Below are positions 19,157-29,699 of a DNA stretch of 38,648 bases, one piece after another. The translations under genes were made by a program, and so were the position numbers. Within the stretch, counting starts at the first letter, position 1; every line of letters begins with the position of its first letter. Source of the DNA: Methanobacteriaceae archaeon (GTDB lineage Archaea; Methanobacteriota; Methanobacteria; Methanobacteriales; Methanobacteriaceae); contig JAHFBZ010000010.1 in NCBI GenBank assembly GCA_023249725.1, positions 1 to 38,648 of the forward strand, given 5' to 3'. Under the pieces are notes generated by a model that was not told where the DNA came from, ran no database searches, and saw only the letters and a program-made list of their open reading frames with translations.

Positions 19157-20365
19157 ATGGTTATTGTAGTAGGGTCTGGTGCTGGTGGAGCAACGGTGGC
19201 CCGAGAACTGGCCTTAGCAGGAATTCCAGTAAAAATTATAGAAAAAGGACCAGCTATTCAATCTAAAAAAGCTTTTAATTATTATGATCCTTCTGAAGAA
19301 GGGATAGATCTTCTAAAAACGTCCTGTGTTGGAGGATCCACATTAGTAGCTGTTGGAAATGGGGTTAGAGTTCTTGAAAATGAATTAAAAAATATGGGTC
19401 TGGATATTTCTCTAGAGCTTGACGAAATTGAAGAAGATCTTGAAATTGGTCCAATGCCAGATTCTCACATAGGAGATGGAACCAAATTACTCATGGAATC
19501 ATCCAAATCAATGGGTTTAAATATCCAAAAAATGCCTAAATTTATTAGAAGTAAAGATTGCAGTCCTTGTGGCCGATGTTCGTTTGGCTGTCCAAAAAAT
19601 GCTAAATGGTCTGCTGCGGATTTTGTTTCGGAGGCTCAAAATGCAGGTGCTGAATTAATATCCGAAACTGAAGTCACAGAGCTTATTGTGGAAAATGGTC
19701 GAATAATTGGAGTTAAAGCATTACAAAATTCTGAAGAAATCAACTTCTTATCAGAAATCGTAATTTTATCTTTGGGTGGTGTTGAAACTCCAAGATTACT
19801 CCAAAAAGCAGGAATTGAAGCAGGAAATAACTTTTTCATGGATACATTCATCACAGTAGGGGGCGTACTTAAAAATGTAGGTTTTAAAGATGAAGTACAG
19901 ATGAATGCCCTCATTATTAAGGAGAATTTTATTTTAGGCCCTCATTTTTCCACTTTTTTATCTGCACAACTGAAAGAAAAAGGTGTCACTGACAAAGATA
20001 TTTTAGGATTTATGGTTAAAATTGGAGATGAATCCTCAGGTTATGTAGGTCCAGATTGTATAGTTAAAAATAATACTCTAAGAGATGTTCGTTTTTTAGC
20101 TGAAGGTGCTGCATTGGCGGGTGCTATTTTAGTTGAAGCAGGAGTTAATCCAGATACAATCATTTCCACTCATCCTAGGGGTGCGCATCCTGGGGGGACT
20201 GCTGCTATAGGTGAGGTGGTTAATGAAAATTTGGAAACTTCTATAAAAAATCTTTTTGTAGTTGATGCTAGTGTCCTACCTACTGCACCTGGTGCTCCCC
20301 CGTTACTAACTATAATGGCGCTTTCCAAAAGGCTAGCTAAACATGTAATTTCGGAATATAAGTAA
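19157..20365 (+). CDS. GMC-like FAD-dependent oxidoreductase with a cysteine cluster
   Basis: A 402-residue flavoprotein. N-terminal dinucleotide-binding motif VGSGAGGATVARELA, a GGSTLVAVGNGVR FAD segment, and the GMC C-terminal block HPRGAHPGGTAAIGEVV followed by NLFVVDASVLPTAPGAPP. Unusually for a GMC protein, residues around 135-150 read KDCSPCGRCSFGCPKNAKW, a CxxCxxCxxxCP arrangement that could hold an iron-sulfur cluster. Start at the ATG at 19157 behind AAGGTGGT; the open frame begins three codons earlier at GTG. The substrate is unknown. Confidence 0.88.
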   Translation: MVIVVGSGAGGATVARELALAGIPVKIIEKGPAIQSKKAFNYYDPSEEGIDLLKTSCVGGSTLVAVGNGVRVLENELKNMGLDISLELDEIEEDLEIGPMPDSHIGDGTKLLMESSKSMGLNIQKMPKFIRSKDCSPCGRCSFGCPKNAKWSAADFVSEAQNAGAELISETEVTELIVENGRIIGVKALQNSEEINFLSEIVILSLGGVETPRLLQKAGIEAGNNFFMDTFITVGGVLKNVGFKDEVQMNALIIKENFILGPHFSTFLSAQLKEKGVTDKDILGFMVKIGDESSGYVGPDCIVKNNTLRDVRFLAEGAALAGAILVEAGVNPDTIISTHPRGAHPGGTAAIGEVVNENLETSIKNLFVVDASVLPTAPGAPPLLTIMALSKRLAKHVISEYK

Positions 20366-20707
20366 ATTAAGGCCTTTAAACTTTAATAAATCTTATTTTA
20401 TTATATTTTCTTTTTATTTTCATTTTTTGATTAAAAACATGCCCAAAAAAATATAAATCAATATATGGCTCTATTTTAGAACTAATTTTATTTAAATATT
20501 ATTATCCGACTCTTCAATTTCAATTTAAAGGACTTAAAATCATTTTTTATTTTCACAAGATTTATATAAACATTTATATAAAATCAAATTAGCCTTATTT
20601 GACCTTTTTTACAAATTTATGGCTTAAAATATGTTTATTAAATAAATGAAATAATAGAAAATAAAATATTTAGTGATTTTACCAAAAGTAAATTACAAGG
20701 TGAAAAA
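20366..20707. promoter_or_regulatory. Promoter region of the secreted M14-like gene
   Basis: A 342-bp gap with two TATA-like TTTATATAAA boxes at 20561-20570 and 20573-20582, 12 bp apart. Starts about 25 bp downstream would give a leader of roughly 100 nt before the ATG at 20708. No ORF seen. Confidence 0.5.
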
Positions 20708-21502
20708 ATGAATCAGAAAACCATGAAAGCATTGGTTTGCTTTTTAGGTATATTAATAGCATTTTCTACAGTTTCTGCTGCCTCAGCAGTACAAATTCAA
20801 ACAATTTATTCTGGAACTGGTGGAGACATTACTAAAAACAAATTGGGTTATAAAAATATTCCTAAATCTACAATTTCCAGTCAAGTAATAGCATCAGCAA
20901 AAAAAGGAACTCCAATGGTCACGTTTGGTGATGGGAGTGGCCCTAAAGTCATGATAGTGGCAGGAGTTCATGGGAACGAGTTACCAGCAACTATTGCGGC
21001 TATGAAACTCATAAACTATCTTAATGGAAAGCATATAAAAGGAACAGTTTACATTGTGCCATTTGTTTCCCCTTATTCTACTTCTAAATCTACTAGATAT
21101 TGGAAAGGTAAAAATTTGAATAGTGTGGCTAATAAAGCAGGCACACCCACAAACAAGATAATAACTCTAGCTAAACAACTCAAAGTTAAATCTTTAGGAG
21201 ATTTCCATTCTACAAGGCCGGGTGGAGTTCCTGGAAAGAATAGTATTCTCTGTACTAAGTCTCCAACATATGGTAGTTATAAAATGGCTTACTACATAAG
21301 TAAAAAATCAGGATCGGCTTTAATCTATGAATATAGGGCCGGAGTTTCTTATCCCGGTGCAGTAGAAGACGTTTCTAATTTGGCTAGAATTCCCGCAGTG
21401 ACTTGTGAGGTCAAATCTTCCCATGGAACTATTGCTTCAGGGAGTGTAAGTAAATCTTACAGCCAAATGCTGGCCTTTTTGATGTATAATGGTGTTATTT
21501 AA
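20708..21502 (+). CDS. Secreted M14-superfamily amidohydrolase/carboxypeptidase (AspA/AstE-like)
   Basis: A 264-residue exported protein: signal peptide 1-27 (ends VSAASA), then a zinc-peptidase-like domain. Zinc ligands His88 and Glu91 lie in GVHGNE, the third is His167 in DFHS, and Glu234 in TCEV matches the catalytic Glu of the succinylglutamate desuccinylase/aspartoacylase branch. KGKNLNSVAN (about 133-142) replaces the usual DLNR substrate motif. Cytoplasmic members act on N-acyl amino acids; a secreted version in a pseudomurein-walled organism could trim wall peptides (inference). ATG behind AAGGTGA. It converges with a pseudomurein-binding protein gene. Confidence 0.85.
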   Translation: MNQKTMKALVCFLGILIAFSTVSAASAVQIQTIYSGTGGDITKNKLGYKNIPKSTISSQVIASAKKGTPMVTFGDGSGPKVMIVAGVHGNELPATIAAMKLINYLNGKHIKGTVYIVPFVSPYSTSKSTRYWKGKNLNSVANKAGTPTNKIITLAKQLKVKSLGDFHSTRPGGVPGKNSILCTKSPTYGSYKMAYYISKKSGSALIYEYRAGVSYPGAVEDVSNLARIPAVTCEVKSSHGTIASGSVSKSYSQMLAFLMYNGVI

Positions 21503-21732
21503 TTATAAAACTAAATTATAACCATTATTTCTATTTAATTTTTTTATTTTTTTATTTTTTTTAAAATAGTGATTTTTAGTATTTATTTTAAGATGTGCGG
21601 ATTTAATTCTCATTTTTAATTGATTTAAATTAAAAATAAAAATTTAGAATAAATAAATATAAATAAAAATGGATTAATTATACTTATCGGTTTTTTAATA
21701 GTCTTCTTAAATAAAGAATCATTTTCAAGCCA

Positions 21733-23532
21733 TTAACCCATTAAATTTTGCAGATAATTAATTGTATTATCCAGAATCGATCCTTTTATGCTTACGGAAG
21801 CAGGGAAAGTCATATATTTCTTTTCAGTGTGTTTATAAATTACCTTAGCAAACATTTTGCTGTAATCATTTATATTAAGAGTTTTTCCCTTCACTGTGAC
21901 ACTGCTTGGTGCTTTTTTATTAGTTTTCATGTAGGCATAGACTCTCGCAGCTGCGTCTTTATATTCGGTTCTATTTAATGTTCCTGAAAATGTGCTGGCC
22001 GATGAAGCACTAGAATCAGACATGGAAACAGCACTATTTGTAATGGGAAGCCCTGCAATGTATTGGGAACTTAAATAAATCCAATTGGCCCGATCCATTG
22101 TGGTATTTTGTCCATTAATTATTCTTTGAGCATCGCTGGATAATGTGGTAGGGTTTATTTGGTGTTTTGCTATTAATGCACTGGTTGCAGCAGAGTCGCC
22201 GGTACTTAAATGTTCTTTATTTGCATAATAAGCACTGTAAATCAAGCTTGAAGCAATTTTACTCACTCTTTGATCTTCAGTACTAGTTCCAACCCGTGGT
22301 TCGATTAAACTTATTCCTGAGGACTGAATATATTGGCTCGGGCTGTAAATCCCAGCAAAATATACATTAGAGAAATTATCATCCCAAGAACGCCCTAAGT
22401 AGCTAGCAGTGCCCAGATTTGTTTTCCCATAATTGATGAAAATAATTCCTTTCAAATCAGATGCATCACTTTTAAGATATCCTGTTTTCACTCCAGTAAC
22501 AATATCATAAATTGTACCGGGGCATGCTGCAGCAATATAAGCTGCTATTCCATTAGGTGCATTTTTAATTGCTCTTGCTGCTTCATTAGATCCTGGCGAG
22601 CTGGGATCAATTATAACATTGGCTGATCCTGCAATAGCATTTTTAATTTTTATCATCAATTCTTTGTCAGATGCAGTTCCAGTTATACTGTCTGAGGTGA
22701 GATAAATATTTGGTAAATCCTTTTTAGAGTATTTATTCAGAGCTATACTGGTAGTGGCAGTATTGGGGGACCATATCGTCTTGCCTGCAACGGTCAATTT
22801 ATCGGAAATTTCAAATCTGGCACTCTTCCAAGTGGCCATTGCTACAGGCATGAGTGATTTAGGAGCGGTTACTTTAATATTATATAAATAAGATTTTTGA
22901 ATTGTTTTAAAGGTTAGAGCATCACTACCATACCATATTCTAGTTTTTTTGATGTTCTTTAAAGAACTCAGAGAAGAATCAGGTATGGATGTTTTGGATC
23001 CACATATTATTATTTTCTTTGCTTTTAATCGATTAATTTCAGTTTTAGTTGCGGAAGGTAATGTTTTTCCACTAATAAGCAATGGTGCATTGTTTTTTAT
23101 AGCTAAATAAGTTGCTGAAATATCACTACCCGTAGTTAAAATGACTACATTGCTGGTAGACCAGTACTTTGACAGAGAAGATGTTCGGGCTGATATTTTT
23201 GTCCCACTGATTTTCAAATTACCAACCACCATGGTATTTTGACCAGTTAGATAATTTAAAACGGACTTTTCAGGTGTTAGGGAGCTTAAAATCAACTGAT
23301 TATTAGTATGGGCTGCTGCTGGAGCAGTCATTATTCCGTGTGAGGAATCAGTGACAAAAATCCCGCCAGCAACTGGAGATAATGTTATAAATGCAGTTAT
23401 AATAAGAATTGATATTAATGAAAATTTTTTTACATGATTAGTTTTTACATTGCTAGGAATAGAATTTTTAGATTTAAGTCTTTCTAAAGCTTTTTTAGAG
23501 GATTTAAGTATTTTTCTAGAATTGAGATTCAA
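21733..23532 (-). CDS. Exported surface protein with pseudomurein-binding repeat and CWB2-like domain
   Basis: A 599-residue protein. A basic N-terminal arm (1-36) leads into one hydrophobic segment (38-56) that acts as signal or anchor. Residues about 128-195 ([19 protein letters not shown], then [21 protein letters not shown]) resemble cell-wall-binding repeat 2. Residues 519-585 ([20 protein letters not shown] and on) are a pseudomurein-binding repeat. The middle is Ser/Ala-rich with no catalytic motif I recognise. Start is a TTG (23530-23532) after GGAGAAA, inside pyrI, overlapping it by 17 bp. Probably a wall-bound surface protein. Confidence 0.85.
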   Translation of the reverse strand: MNLNSRKILKSSKKALERLKSKNSIPSNVKTNHVKKFSLISILIITAFITLSPVAGGIFVTDSSHGIMTAPAAAHTNNQLILSSLTPEKSVLNYLTGQNTMVVGNLKISGTKISARTSSLSKYWSTSNVVILTTGSDISATYLAIKNNAPLLISGKTLPSATKTEINRLKAKKIIICGSKTSIPDSSLSSLKNIKKTRIWYGSDALTFKTIQKSYLYNIKVTAPKSLMPVAMATWKSARFEISDKLTVAGKTIWSPNTATTSIALNKYSKKDLPNIYLTSDSITGTASDKELMIKIKNAIAGSANVIIDPSSPGSNEAARAIKNAPNGIAAYIAAACPGTIYDIVTGVKTGYLKSDASDLKGIIFINYGKTNLGTASYLGRSWDDNFSNVYFAGIYSPSQYIQSSGISLIEPRVGTSTEDQRVSKIASSLIYSAYYANKEHLSTGDSAATSALIAKHQINPTTLSSDAQRIINGQNTTMDRANWIYLSSQYIAGLPITNSAVSMSDSSASSASTFSGTLNRTEYKDAAARVYAYMKTNKKAPSSVTVKGKTLNINDYSKMFAKVIYKHTEKKYMTFPASVSIKGSILDNTINYLQNLMG

Positions 23533-23980
23533 TTTCTCCTTCCTCCATTAACCTTTCACAATAGTAACACCTCAAAATCACAGGCTCTTTGGTAATAACG
23601 TAAAATTTTCCAGTAACGGGCTCTATGGTATTGCTTATGCAGTTGGGATTTGGACAATTTAAAAGGCTTTTAATTTCATTTAAAAGACGAACTTTTCCTT
23701 TTCCAACTATTTCATAATCTCTTATAATGTTTATAGTTGCTTTAGGAGCAATAAGTGCTATTTGGTCAACTTCACTAGAGGCCAGTTCTCTGTTTTCGAT
23801 TTTTACTATGTCTTTTTTTTCCATATGGGCTGACTGGACATTCATAGCTAGGGTAACCTTACTTTCATCACTGGGCAGGCCTAAAATTTTCAGGACATTT
23901 AAAGACTTGTTAGCAGTGATATGATCAATTACAGTACCATTTTTAATAGGCTTTACCTTCAATTCTTTTGGCTTCTTCAT
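23516..23980 (-). CDS. pyrI: Aspartate carbamoyltransferase regulatory chain
   Basis: A 154-residue regulatory subunit of ATCase, which binds CTP/ATP and links catalytic trimers. The N-terminal allosteric domain ([20 protein letters not shown]) is followed by a zinc domain with four cysteines at 109, 114, 138 and 141 (CPNPNC and CYYC). Length is normal. ATG at 23978-23980. pyrB is not adjacent, as is common in Methanobacteriales. Its 3' end overlaps the TTG start of the surface-protein gene in another frame. Confidence 0.95.
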   Translation of the reverse strand: MKKPKELKVKPIKNGTVIDHITANKSLNVLKILGLPSDESKVTLAMNVQSAHMEKKDIVKIENRELASSEVDQIALIAPKATINIIRDYEIVGKGKVRLLNEIKSLLNCPNPNCISNTIEPVTGKFYVITKEPVILRCYYCERLMEEGEIESQF

Positions 23981-24382
23981 GAAACAACCCTTTACTTTTT
24001 AGATAAAATATTAATCTTAAATTTAGTGACTAATAATGTGTTATTTTTTATATAAATTATCTTTGTTAAAATAAATGATTTAAAACAATTTTTTAAGGCA
24101 ATTATATTTTAATTTATTATGTAATGATAAGGATATTCATTAAAATTAATTTTTATAATTTTTAAAATGTAATTAAAAATAAATGAATTGGCCAAAGCAC
24201 AAAGAAATACATCTTTAAAACTAATTATTTTCTTTAATAGAAGTTAAATGCATATTTAAAATCAATTTTATGCTTATAAATAAAAATAAAATAAAAAAAT
24301 GAGAAATTAAGAAATGAATATTAGAAATAATTAAAAATTAACAATTTAAGTTTAGTTAAATTATAATTATCCTTATTATTTC
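23981..24382. other. AT-rich gap upstream of pyrI
   Basis: A 402-bp interval between secD and pyrI, both leftward, so it holds the pyrI promoter. I see only AT-rich sequence without a supported ORF, dyad or RNA gene. Confidence 0.35.
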
Positions 24383-25618
24383 TTAACTTGCTTTATCTGT
24401 TTCTCTTTCCATAAGAACTTCTATGAACTTGGCGTAAACTGGCCTGGTTACGAATATTCCCACTAATACTCCTATTATGGTAGTAAATGCAAATCCAGAT
24501 AAAACACCAATTCCAGTAGCTCCTCTTGCAAAACCAACATATGCTAAAGGTAACATGGCTGCAATAAGAGTTCCTGCAGATGCAAAAATAATGAAGAAAG
24601 CGTTTTTAATTTTGAATTTAGTTCTACGGCTTCTTCTATCTTTTAGGCTTTTTCCCTTAAGAACTTCATCAGTTATAATTATCTGATCGTCTACTCCAGT
24701 TCCAATGGCCGCAATAATCCCTGCAATGGCTGCTAGATCTATACTCCAGTGAATTATTGATGCTGTACCAAGAATTAGAACTAATTCTGCCAGTGTGGTG
24801 AAGATAATAGGTATAACCAGTAATGGATTTCGGTATCTAACTATTATGACTGCGGAAATAGCTAAAATAGCTAATATTCCTGCAATAAAAGCTCCATCTG
24901 CAAATTGTTTACCTAATTCTGCAGAAACACTACTTACTCCAACAATTTTAACTTTAACAGGTAGTGCACCTGATTTGAGCAATGTTTGCAGTTCTTTACC
25001 TTGAGCTTCTGCAGCTTCTTTTGATTCCGCCCCGCCACTAATTTGAACGGATGTAGATGGATTTCCAGCAGCTAATTCCGCAGAAACTTCTGGAGAAGTT
25101 ATAAGGCGATCGTCCAGATACATATTAACTGGTTGACCGGCTTTTCCTTTAGCTATTTTAGCAAATTTATCTGCTCCAGCTATACTCACCTTAAATGGAA
25201 CGGCATATTGGTTGTCAGTGATTATTGGTGCCTCCACACTAACAATATCTGCTCCATTTAAAGCCGTTTCATTTCCTATTTTGGCCACAAATTTACCAGG
25301 AGTACCTACAATTTTGGACACTTGGTCTGGCTGAACTCCCGCAATTTCCACAATGACGTATTGATTACCACTGGATCTTACTTTTACATCCTTTACACCG
25401 AATATGTTCAGACGTTTATCCAAAACACTGGTAACGGTGTTCATAGTATCTTTATCAACTGGTTTTTCCAATTGAATTTGGATAAGTGATCCACCTTTTA
25501 AATCCAGCCCTTGTTGAACACCAAAAGCAGAAATGGCCAGTAAACTACCAATGACTAGAACAATTAGCAGTATGACTCTACGGTCTCTTATAAATCCTTT
25601 AAATCCTTTTTGCTTCAT
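24383..25618 (-). CDS. secD: Protein translocase subunit SecD
   Basis: Accessory membrane subunit that uses the ion gradient to aid late steps of Sec export. N-terminal helix near 15-32, the D1 motif [16 protein letters not shown], a large external domain (to about 220), then five further helices including [21 protein letters not shown]. Archaeal SecD, 411 residues here, works without SecA. The ATG at 25616-25618 overlaps the secF stop as ATGA behind GGAGGCAAG; the frame opens seven codons earlier but inside secF. The order secF-secD is usual for archaea. Confidence 0.94.
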   Translation of the reverse strand: MKQKGFKGFIRDRRVILLIVLVIGSLLAISAFGVQQGLDLKGGSLIQIQLEKPVDKDTMNTVTSVLDKRLNIFGVKDVKVRSSGNQYVIVEIAGVQPDQVSKIVGTPGKFVAKIGNETALNGADIVSVEAPIITDNQYAVPFKVSIAGADKFAKIAKGKAGQPVNMYLDDRLITSPEVSAELAAGNPSTSVQISGGAESKEAAEAQGKELQTLLKSGALPVKVKIVGVSSVSAELGKQFADGAFIAGILAILAISAVIIVRYRNPLLVIPIIFTTLAELVLILGTASIIHWSIDLAAIAGIIAAIGTGVDDQIIITDEVLKGKSLKDRRSRRTKFKIKNAFFIIFASAGTLIAAMLPLAYVGFARGATGIGVLSGFAFTTIIGVLVGIFVTRPVYAKFIEVLMERETDKAS

Positions 25619-26451
25619 GTTCTTGCCTCCAAATACCATTTGAGTATTCCAAGGTTCATGAGCCAGGTAGCTATGATATCTGCGGCCAGACCAATTATAA
25701 GAACTGCAGCAATATTACTTAAAACAACCGCTTGAGGTATTAAGAATATTGTAACCAAGTATAATGCTCCCATTGAAGCTATTGCTGCTACTGACATGGT
25801 TAAACCAGTCTTCAAAGCATCAAGAGTTCTTTCTGTCAAAGTACCTTCTTTTCCTTTCAGTAATCTGGTGGTTAATAGAATATCTGTATCTACACTGTAA
25901 CCTATTAACATTAAAATTGCACCCACGGATGCCAGTGAGAGTGGAATTCCAAATAATGACATTCCCCCTAATGCAATTAAAATATCAGACAAAGCTGCTA
26001 AAATAACTGCTATGGAGGGAACAATCTCTCTAAATATAATAAATACTGTTATGGACATGAATAAAAATGCAAATCCAACAGCCCAGTAAACTTGAGTAAG
26101 TGACTGTTCACTCAAAACGGGCCCTACGGAACTAAAACTGGAAATAGTAGCAGTTCCTTTCATTAAATTTGTTAATTGTTCTACGTCTGCAGTACTATCT
26201 ATCTGAACAGTTGCCTTATTATTATTTATAGAAAGAACACTGACTTCAGTTGCATTAAGCCCGTCTTCAATCATTACTTTTAAATCATTGGAGCTTATAG
26301 ACTTTTCTAAGCTTAAAACAGCCAATGATCCTCCTTTAAGATCTATACCTTCATTTAAACCATTCGATGCCAATAATATTACTGATAGTAATGTGATAAT
26401 TACTGGTATTGCAATCAATGGTTTATATGATTCCATTAGTTTTTTAAACAT
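25615..26451 (-). CDS. secF: Protein translocase subunit SecF
   Basis: A 278-residue partner of SecD. One N-terminal helix (13-30), the [13 protein letters not shown] motif, an external domain to about 130, then helices including [23 protein letters not shown] and the conserved [20 protein letters not shown] with GGTGATT upstream. secF and secD share a 4-bp overlap and must be co-expressed. The many secreted wall proteins of this window would be export clients (inference). Confidence 0.94.
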   Translation of the reverse strand: MFKKLMESYKPLIAIPVIITLLSVILLASNGLNEGIDLKGGSLAVLSLEKSISSNDLKVMIEDGLNATEVSVLSINNNKATVQIDSTADVEQLTNLMKGTATISSFSSVGPVLSEQSLTQVYWAVGFAFLFMSITVFIIFREIVPSIAVILAALSDILIALGGMSLFGIPLSLASVGAILMLIGYSVDTDILLTTRLLKGKEGTLTERTLDALKTGLTMSVAAIASMGALYLVTIFLIPQAVVLSNIAAVLIIGLAADIIATWLMNLGILKWYLEART

Positions 26452-26992
26452 TGAATCACCGTTTAAACGAGTTATCAGGATTGAAATAAATATAATCTGC
26501 TATTTTTTAATCAGGATTTGTTACATGATTAAAATTAATAATCAAGTTATTTTATGATTAAATTTATTTGATTAAAATGGCTTTTATTATTTAATTTATA
26601 TATTTCCAGATTATTTTTATTTTCTCGATTTCTCCATTAATTTTTTATGAATTTTATGTATTAAATATTCTTCAATTTTAATTATGTACTATATTATACT
26701 AAATATACTTATTTCACAAATGTTTTTAAAAATGGGAATATTTATATTTTTTACATTTTATTTTATAAAAAAAGTTTTAATCACTATCAATAATGGGAAG
26801 AACTGGATTAATATTTTAATAATAGCTTTTCATGTAATTATATCAAATAAAACCTATTTTGGTGTAAATTATCAATAAATGATTTTTAAAGCTTTAGATG
26901 AAATATATGGGATAAAAATTACATATTTCAATAAAAAACAAATTATATATTCTAAATTTTATGAATAAGGTAAGAAGAAATATTTTATTGAA
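26452..26992. other. Long AT-rich gap upstream of secF
   Basis: A 541-bp region between flavodoxin (leftward) and secF (leftward). It contains the secF promoter. A 64-codon frame (26684-26878) encodes only Ile/Phe/Lys-rich sequence without a ribosome binding site and is not called. No RNA gene recognised. Confidence 0.4.
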
Positions 26993-27487
26993 TTAATTTC
27001 CATAGATCTTCAGATCTAATTCTTCTATCTTTTTCCAAGTTTCTTCTTTTATTTCAATTAATTCCTTACCACTAGTTTTTATACTAAATGAATTAACCAT
27101 TCGAGCCCCTCTGGCCTCAATTTTTTCTTGCATTCTTTTTATAACACTTTTGGCACCTTGATTACCCATAGTTGCGAATAATATTACATCCTTTCCTTTC
27201 AAATCTGCTTTATCCACAAATGTAATTATTGCGGGAGAGGCTTTTCCGGCCCAAGTGGGAGAACCTAGATATATAATTCCATAATTGTCAAGATTTAAAT
27301 TTTCAGGGGTGATTTTGGTCTTGCTTTCCCGGAATGCATCTACAGAAGCACCTAAATAATTTAATATTCCTGAACGCTCCTTCACATCTTTTATTTCTTG
27401 CAGATCTGCGGATAATTCTTCAGCCAAGGTCTCAGCAACAGTGGCAGTTTTTCTACTTCGGGAATAATACAAAACAATTGTTTTCAT
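26993..27487 (-). CDS. Flavodoxin-family protein
   Basis: A 164-residue FMN-binding electron carrier or flavodoxin-like oxidoreductase. The phosphate loop YYSRSRKTATVAETLA lies at residues 7-22, the IIYLGSPTWAGKASPAI strand-loop near 70-86 and the isoalloxazine-side loop FATMGNQGAK at about 106-115. It is cytoplasmic. ATG with GGTG upstream. The GNQGAK segment resembles NAD(P)H-quinone-type and archaeal single-domain flavodoxins; the partner is unknown, and its neighbours (secDF, argC) give no clue. Confidence 0.9.
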   Translation of the reverse strand: MKTIVLYYSRSRKTATVAETLAEELSADLQEIKDVKERSGILNYLGASVDAFRESKTKITPENLNLDNYGIIYLGSPTWAGKASPAIITFVDKADLKGKDVILFATMGNQGAKSVIKRMQEKIEARGARMVNSFSIKTSGKELIEIKEETWKKIEELDLKIYGN

Positions 27488-27844
27488 TTAAACACCTATT
27501 ATCTCTATAAAATATAATATAACTTAGTTAAATCGGCTTTTTACTTTATATTTATTTAAAAATCATTTAATCTATTAATAAAATTAAAATGGGCTGATAA
27601 ATATAAACATTATAAATAATCTTATTTTATCTAATTAATTCTATCTTAATAGTTTTTTACTTTTTTAACTTAATTTTAAACTTATATTATATTAATTATA
27701 ATCTTGTTTAATAATATTATTTTGGATTTTTTGTAAAGGAATTAAGTAATAAAATCTCATTCTAATTTAAATTAAAATTCTTGTATTATTTCTATTTTAT
27801 TTCCATTTTTAAAAAAATAATTTAAAGAATTTAATCAAAATGAA
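27488..27844. other. AT-rich gap between argC and flavodoxin
   Basis: A 357-bp interval containing the flavodoxin promoter and argC 3' flank. No ORF, repeat or RNA gene supported. Confidence 0.35.
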
Positions 27845-28867
27845 TTAAGGATGCATTCCCAGAAATTCCAGGGATTCATTTTCCTTAAATCCAAACATGA
27901 GATTCATATTATGGATAGCCTGACCAGAAGCACCTTTCACCAGGTTGTCAATGGTGGATATAATTATCACACGGCCGTGATGGTCTATCTGGAAACAGCC
28001 GACATGTGCCAAGTTTGATCCGCGAACTGCACTCAAGCGAGGAATTTCTCCATATTCTAAAACTTTTACAAATGGCTCGCCATCATAAAACTCTTTATAA
28101 ATTTCTTCCAAATATTCTGAACTCAAATCTTCTGTTATTCCTTCTTTTAAAAAGGTGTGTACTGTGGTTAAAATCCCTCTAATGACTGGAACAAGATGTG
28201 GGGTGAAGCAAACTTTAACTGAACCGTTTTGATTGAGTTTTTCATCTATTTCACTCATGTGCCGATGACTGGTCACATTGTAAGGAATTACATTGTCACT
28301 GCAGTTTGGAAAATGAGTTGCTGGTGTTGGATTTATTCCAGCACCACTTATTCCAGTTTTAGCGTCAATAATCACGGTTTCCACAAGTTTTTCATTAATC
28401 AATGGCATACAAGCTAAAATTGATCCAGTAGGGAAGCATCCTGGATTGGCTACTAAATTGGCCTTTTTAATATCTTCGCGGTAAAGTTCTGGAAGCCCAT
28501 AAACTGCATCTAAAGGATGGGAGTGTTTTAGGTTGTACCATTTTTCATAAGTTTCAATATTATCGTAACGATAATCTCCACTTAAATCAATTACCTTTGT
28601 TCCAGTTTCTAAGATCTCTGGGACAATATTCATGGAGGCCCCATGGGGTGTTGCTGTGAAAACAAGATCCGCATCAATTTCAGATGCTTTTATGTTCTGA
28701 AAAACTAAATCAGAGTCTCTTAGATGGGGATGTACTTTATAAACAGCTTTATCTGCATACTGGCGTGAAGTTATGGCTGAAACTTCTACCTGTGAATGAT
28801 TATGTAAAAAACGGAGTAATTCTCCACCAGTATATCCACTGGCACCTATTATGCCTACTTTTATCAT
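27845..28867 (-). CDS. argC: N-acetyl-gamma-glutamyl-phosphate reductase
   Basis: NADPH-dependent third step of arginine (ornithine) synthesis. N-terminal nucleotide motif [12 protein letters not shown] (residues 8-19); the thioester-forming Cys144 lies in NPGCFPTG; the late [12 protein letters not shown] is the family C-terminal signature. 340 residues is standard. ATG with GGTGA five bases ahead. The gene is solitary: no other arg gene adjoins it, although arginine-consuming genes stand at 2.3-6.5 kb. Confidence 0.96.
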   Translation of the reverse strand: MIKVGIIGASGYTGGELLRFLHNHSQVEVSAITSRQYADKAVYKVHPHLRDSDLVFQNIKASEIDADLVFTATPHGASMNIVPEILETGTKVIDLSGDYRYDNIETYEKWYNLKHSHPLDAVYGLPELYREDIKKANLVANPGCFPTGSILACMPLINEKLVETVIIDAKTGISGAGINPTPATHFPNCSDNVIPYNVTSHRHMSEIDEKLNQNGSVKVCFTPHLVPVIRGILTTVHTFLKEGITEDLSSEYLEEIYKEFYDGEPFVKVLEYGEIPRLSAVRGSNLAHVGCFQIDHHGRVIIISTIDNLVKGASGQAIHNMNLMFGFKENESLEFLGMHP

Positions 28868-29135
28868 GTTTTCACCATTTTATTAAATTGATTATAAATT
28901 AGAATCTATATACTTTTATTTAATTTATTATTATAAAAACCATTATATCTAATTTTAATTTATATAATTCTTTTAAATTTTATATAGATTAATTAAATAT
29001 GGATTGATTATTTGTAATTAATACTAATTTCTCAAATGTTGAGCATTAAATCTTTCCATTAATCATATTAAATTCTAATTTAAATTTAGCTTGATTATAA
29101 ATTCCTATTCCAGTTTTGGAGAATAATGATGGTTA

Positions 29136-29168
29136 AAATCAGAATATTATAACTATTTGTTCTGATTT
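29136..29168. repeat. 9-bp inverted repeat
   Basis: Arms AAATCAGAA (29136-29144) and TTCTGATTT (29160-29168) are perfectly complementary around a 15-nt loop. It lies in the argC/transglutaminase-gene divergent region, about 270 bp upstream of argC. Could be an operator or an RNA hairpin. Confidence 0.6.
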
Positions 29169-29241
29169 ATTATTAACTAAGAATAAATAATCAAAAAATT
29201 GTTTTTCAAGCTAAAAAGGTTTATAAAGGTTTAATTAAGCA

Positions 29242-29265
29242 GAATACTTATAAATTTCAGTATTC
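29242..29265. repeat. 7-bp inverted repeat around a TATA-like sequence
   Basis: GAATACT (29242-29248) and AGTATTC (29259-29265) flank TATAAATTTC. A third GAATACT stands at 29341-29347. A dyad with a TATA-like centre is compatible with a regulated promoter, but direction and target are unclear. Confidence 0.5.
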
Positions 29266-29699
29266 AATAAAATAATCATTTATAAGGGCTTTAATTTAAA
29301 CCAGTTCATTTTTAAAATTATTTATACCATATCTAAGTCGGAATACTTTTTAAAAAACTCGCATTTATTGTCTATTTTTTTATAAATAAACATTAATGGG
29401 TCATCAACTTGTAAAAAAAGATATTGATACTGGATATTCTGATTGACTGAATTCGATTACTATTAGGAAGGCCTTATTTAAGAAAAAGAGTTTTAATACA
29501 CCTTTTTTTCCAGATTTAAATCAAAAAGTTTATATATTATACAATAGTGAAAGAATTCATGTCCAAGAAGTTTATGACTTATTTAATTGAATAATGGGAC
29601 TTAAAATGGCATTTTTAGAGGAATAATCTATTTCTCTGAAATATTTTCAAATTTAAGGTTCTTATTAAATAGTTATTTTCTTGGCGTGGAGGCGGTAAA

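Larger units (their letters stand above)
28868..29699. promoter_or_regulatory. 832-bp divergent region between argC and the first transglutaminase-fold gene
   Basis: The longest non-coding stretch of the window. It holds two perfect inverted repeats (29136-29168 and 29242-29265, listed separately) and a further GAATACT at 29341-29347. A TATA-like TTTATATA at 29530-29537 would start a transcript near 29560, giving the first transglutaminase-fold gene a leader of about 140 nt. Two tiny frames in that leader (29559-29594 and 29594-29626) overlap at TAATG. No conventional gene. Confidence 0.5.

Noticed and set aside
26684-26878. 64-codon ORF upstream of secF
   Set aside because: Composition is simply AT-rich sequence read as Ile/Phe/Lys/Asn, there is no ribosome binding site, and nothing resembles a known protein.
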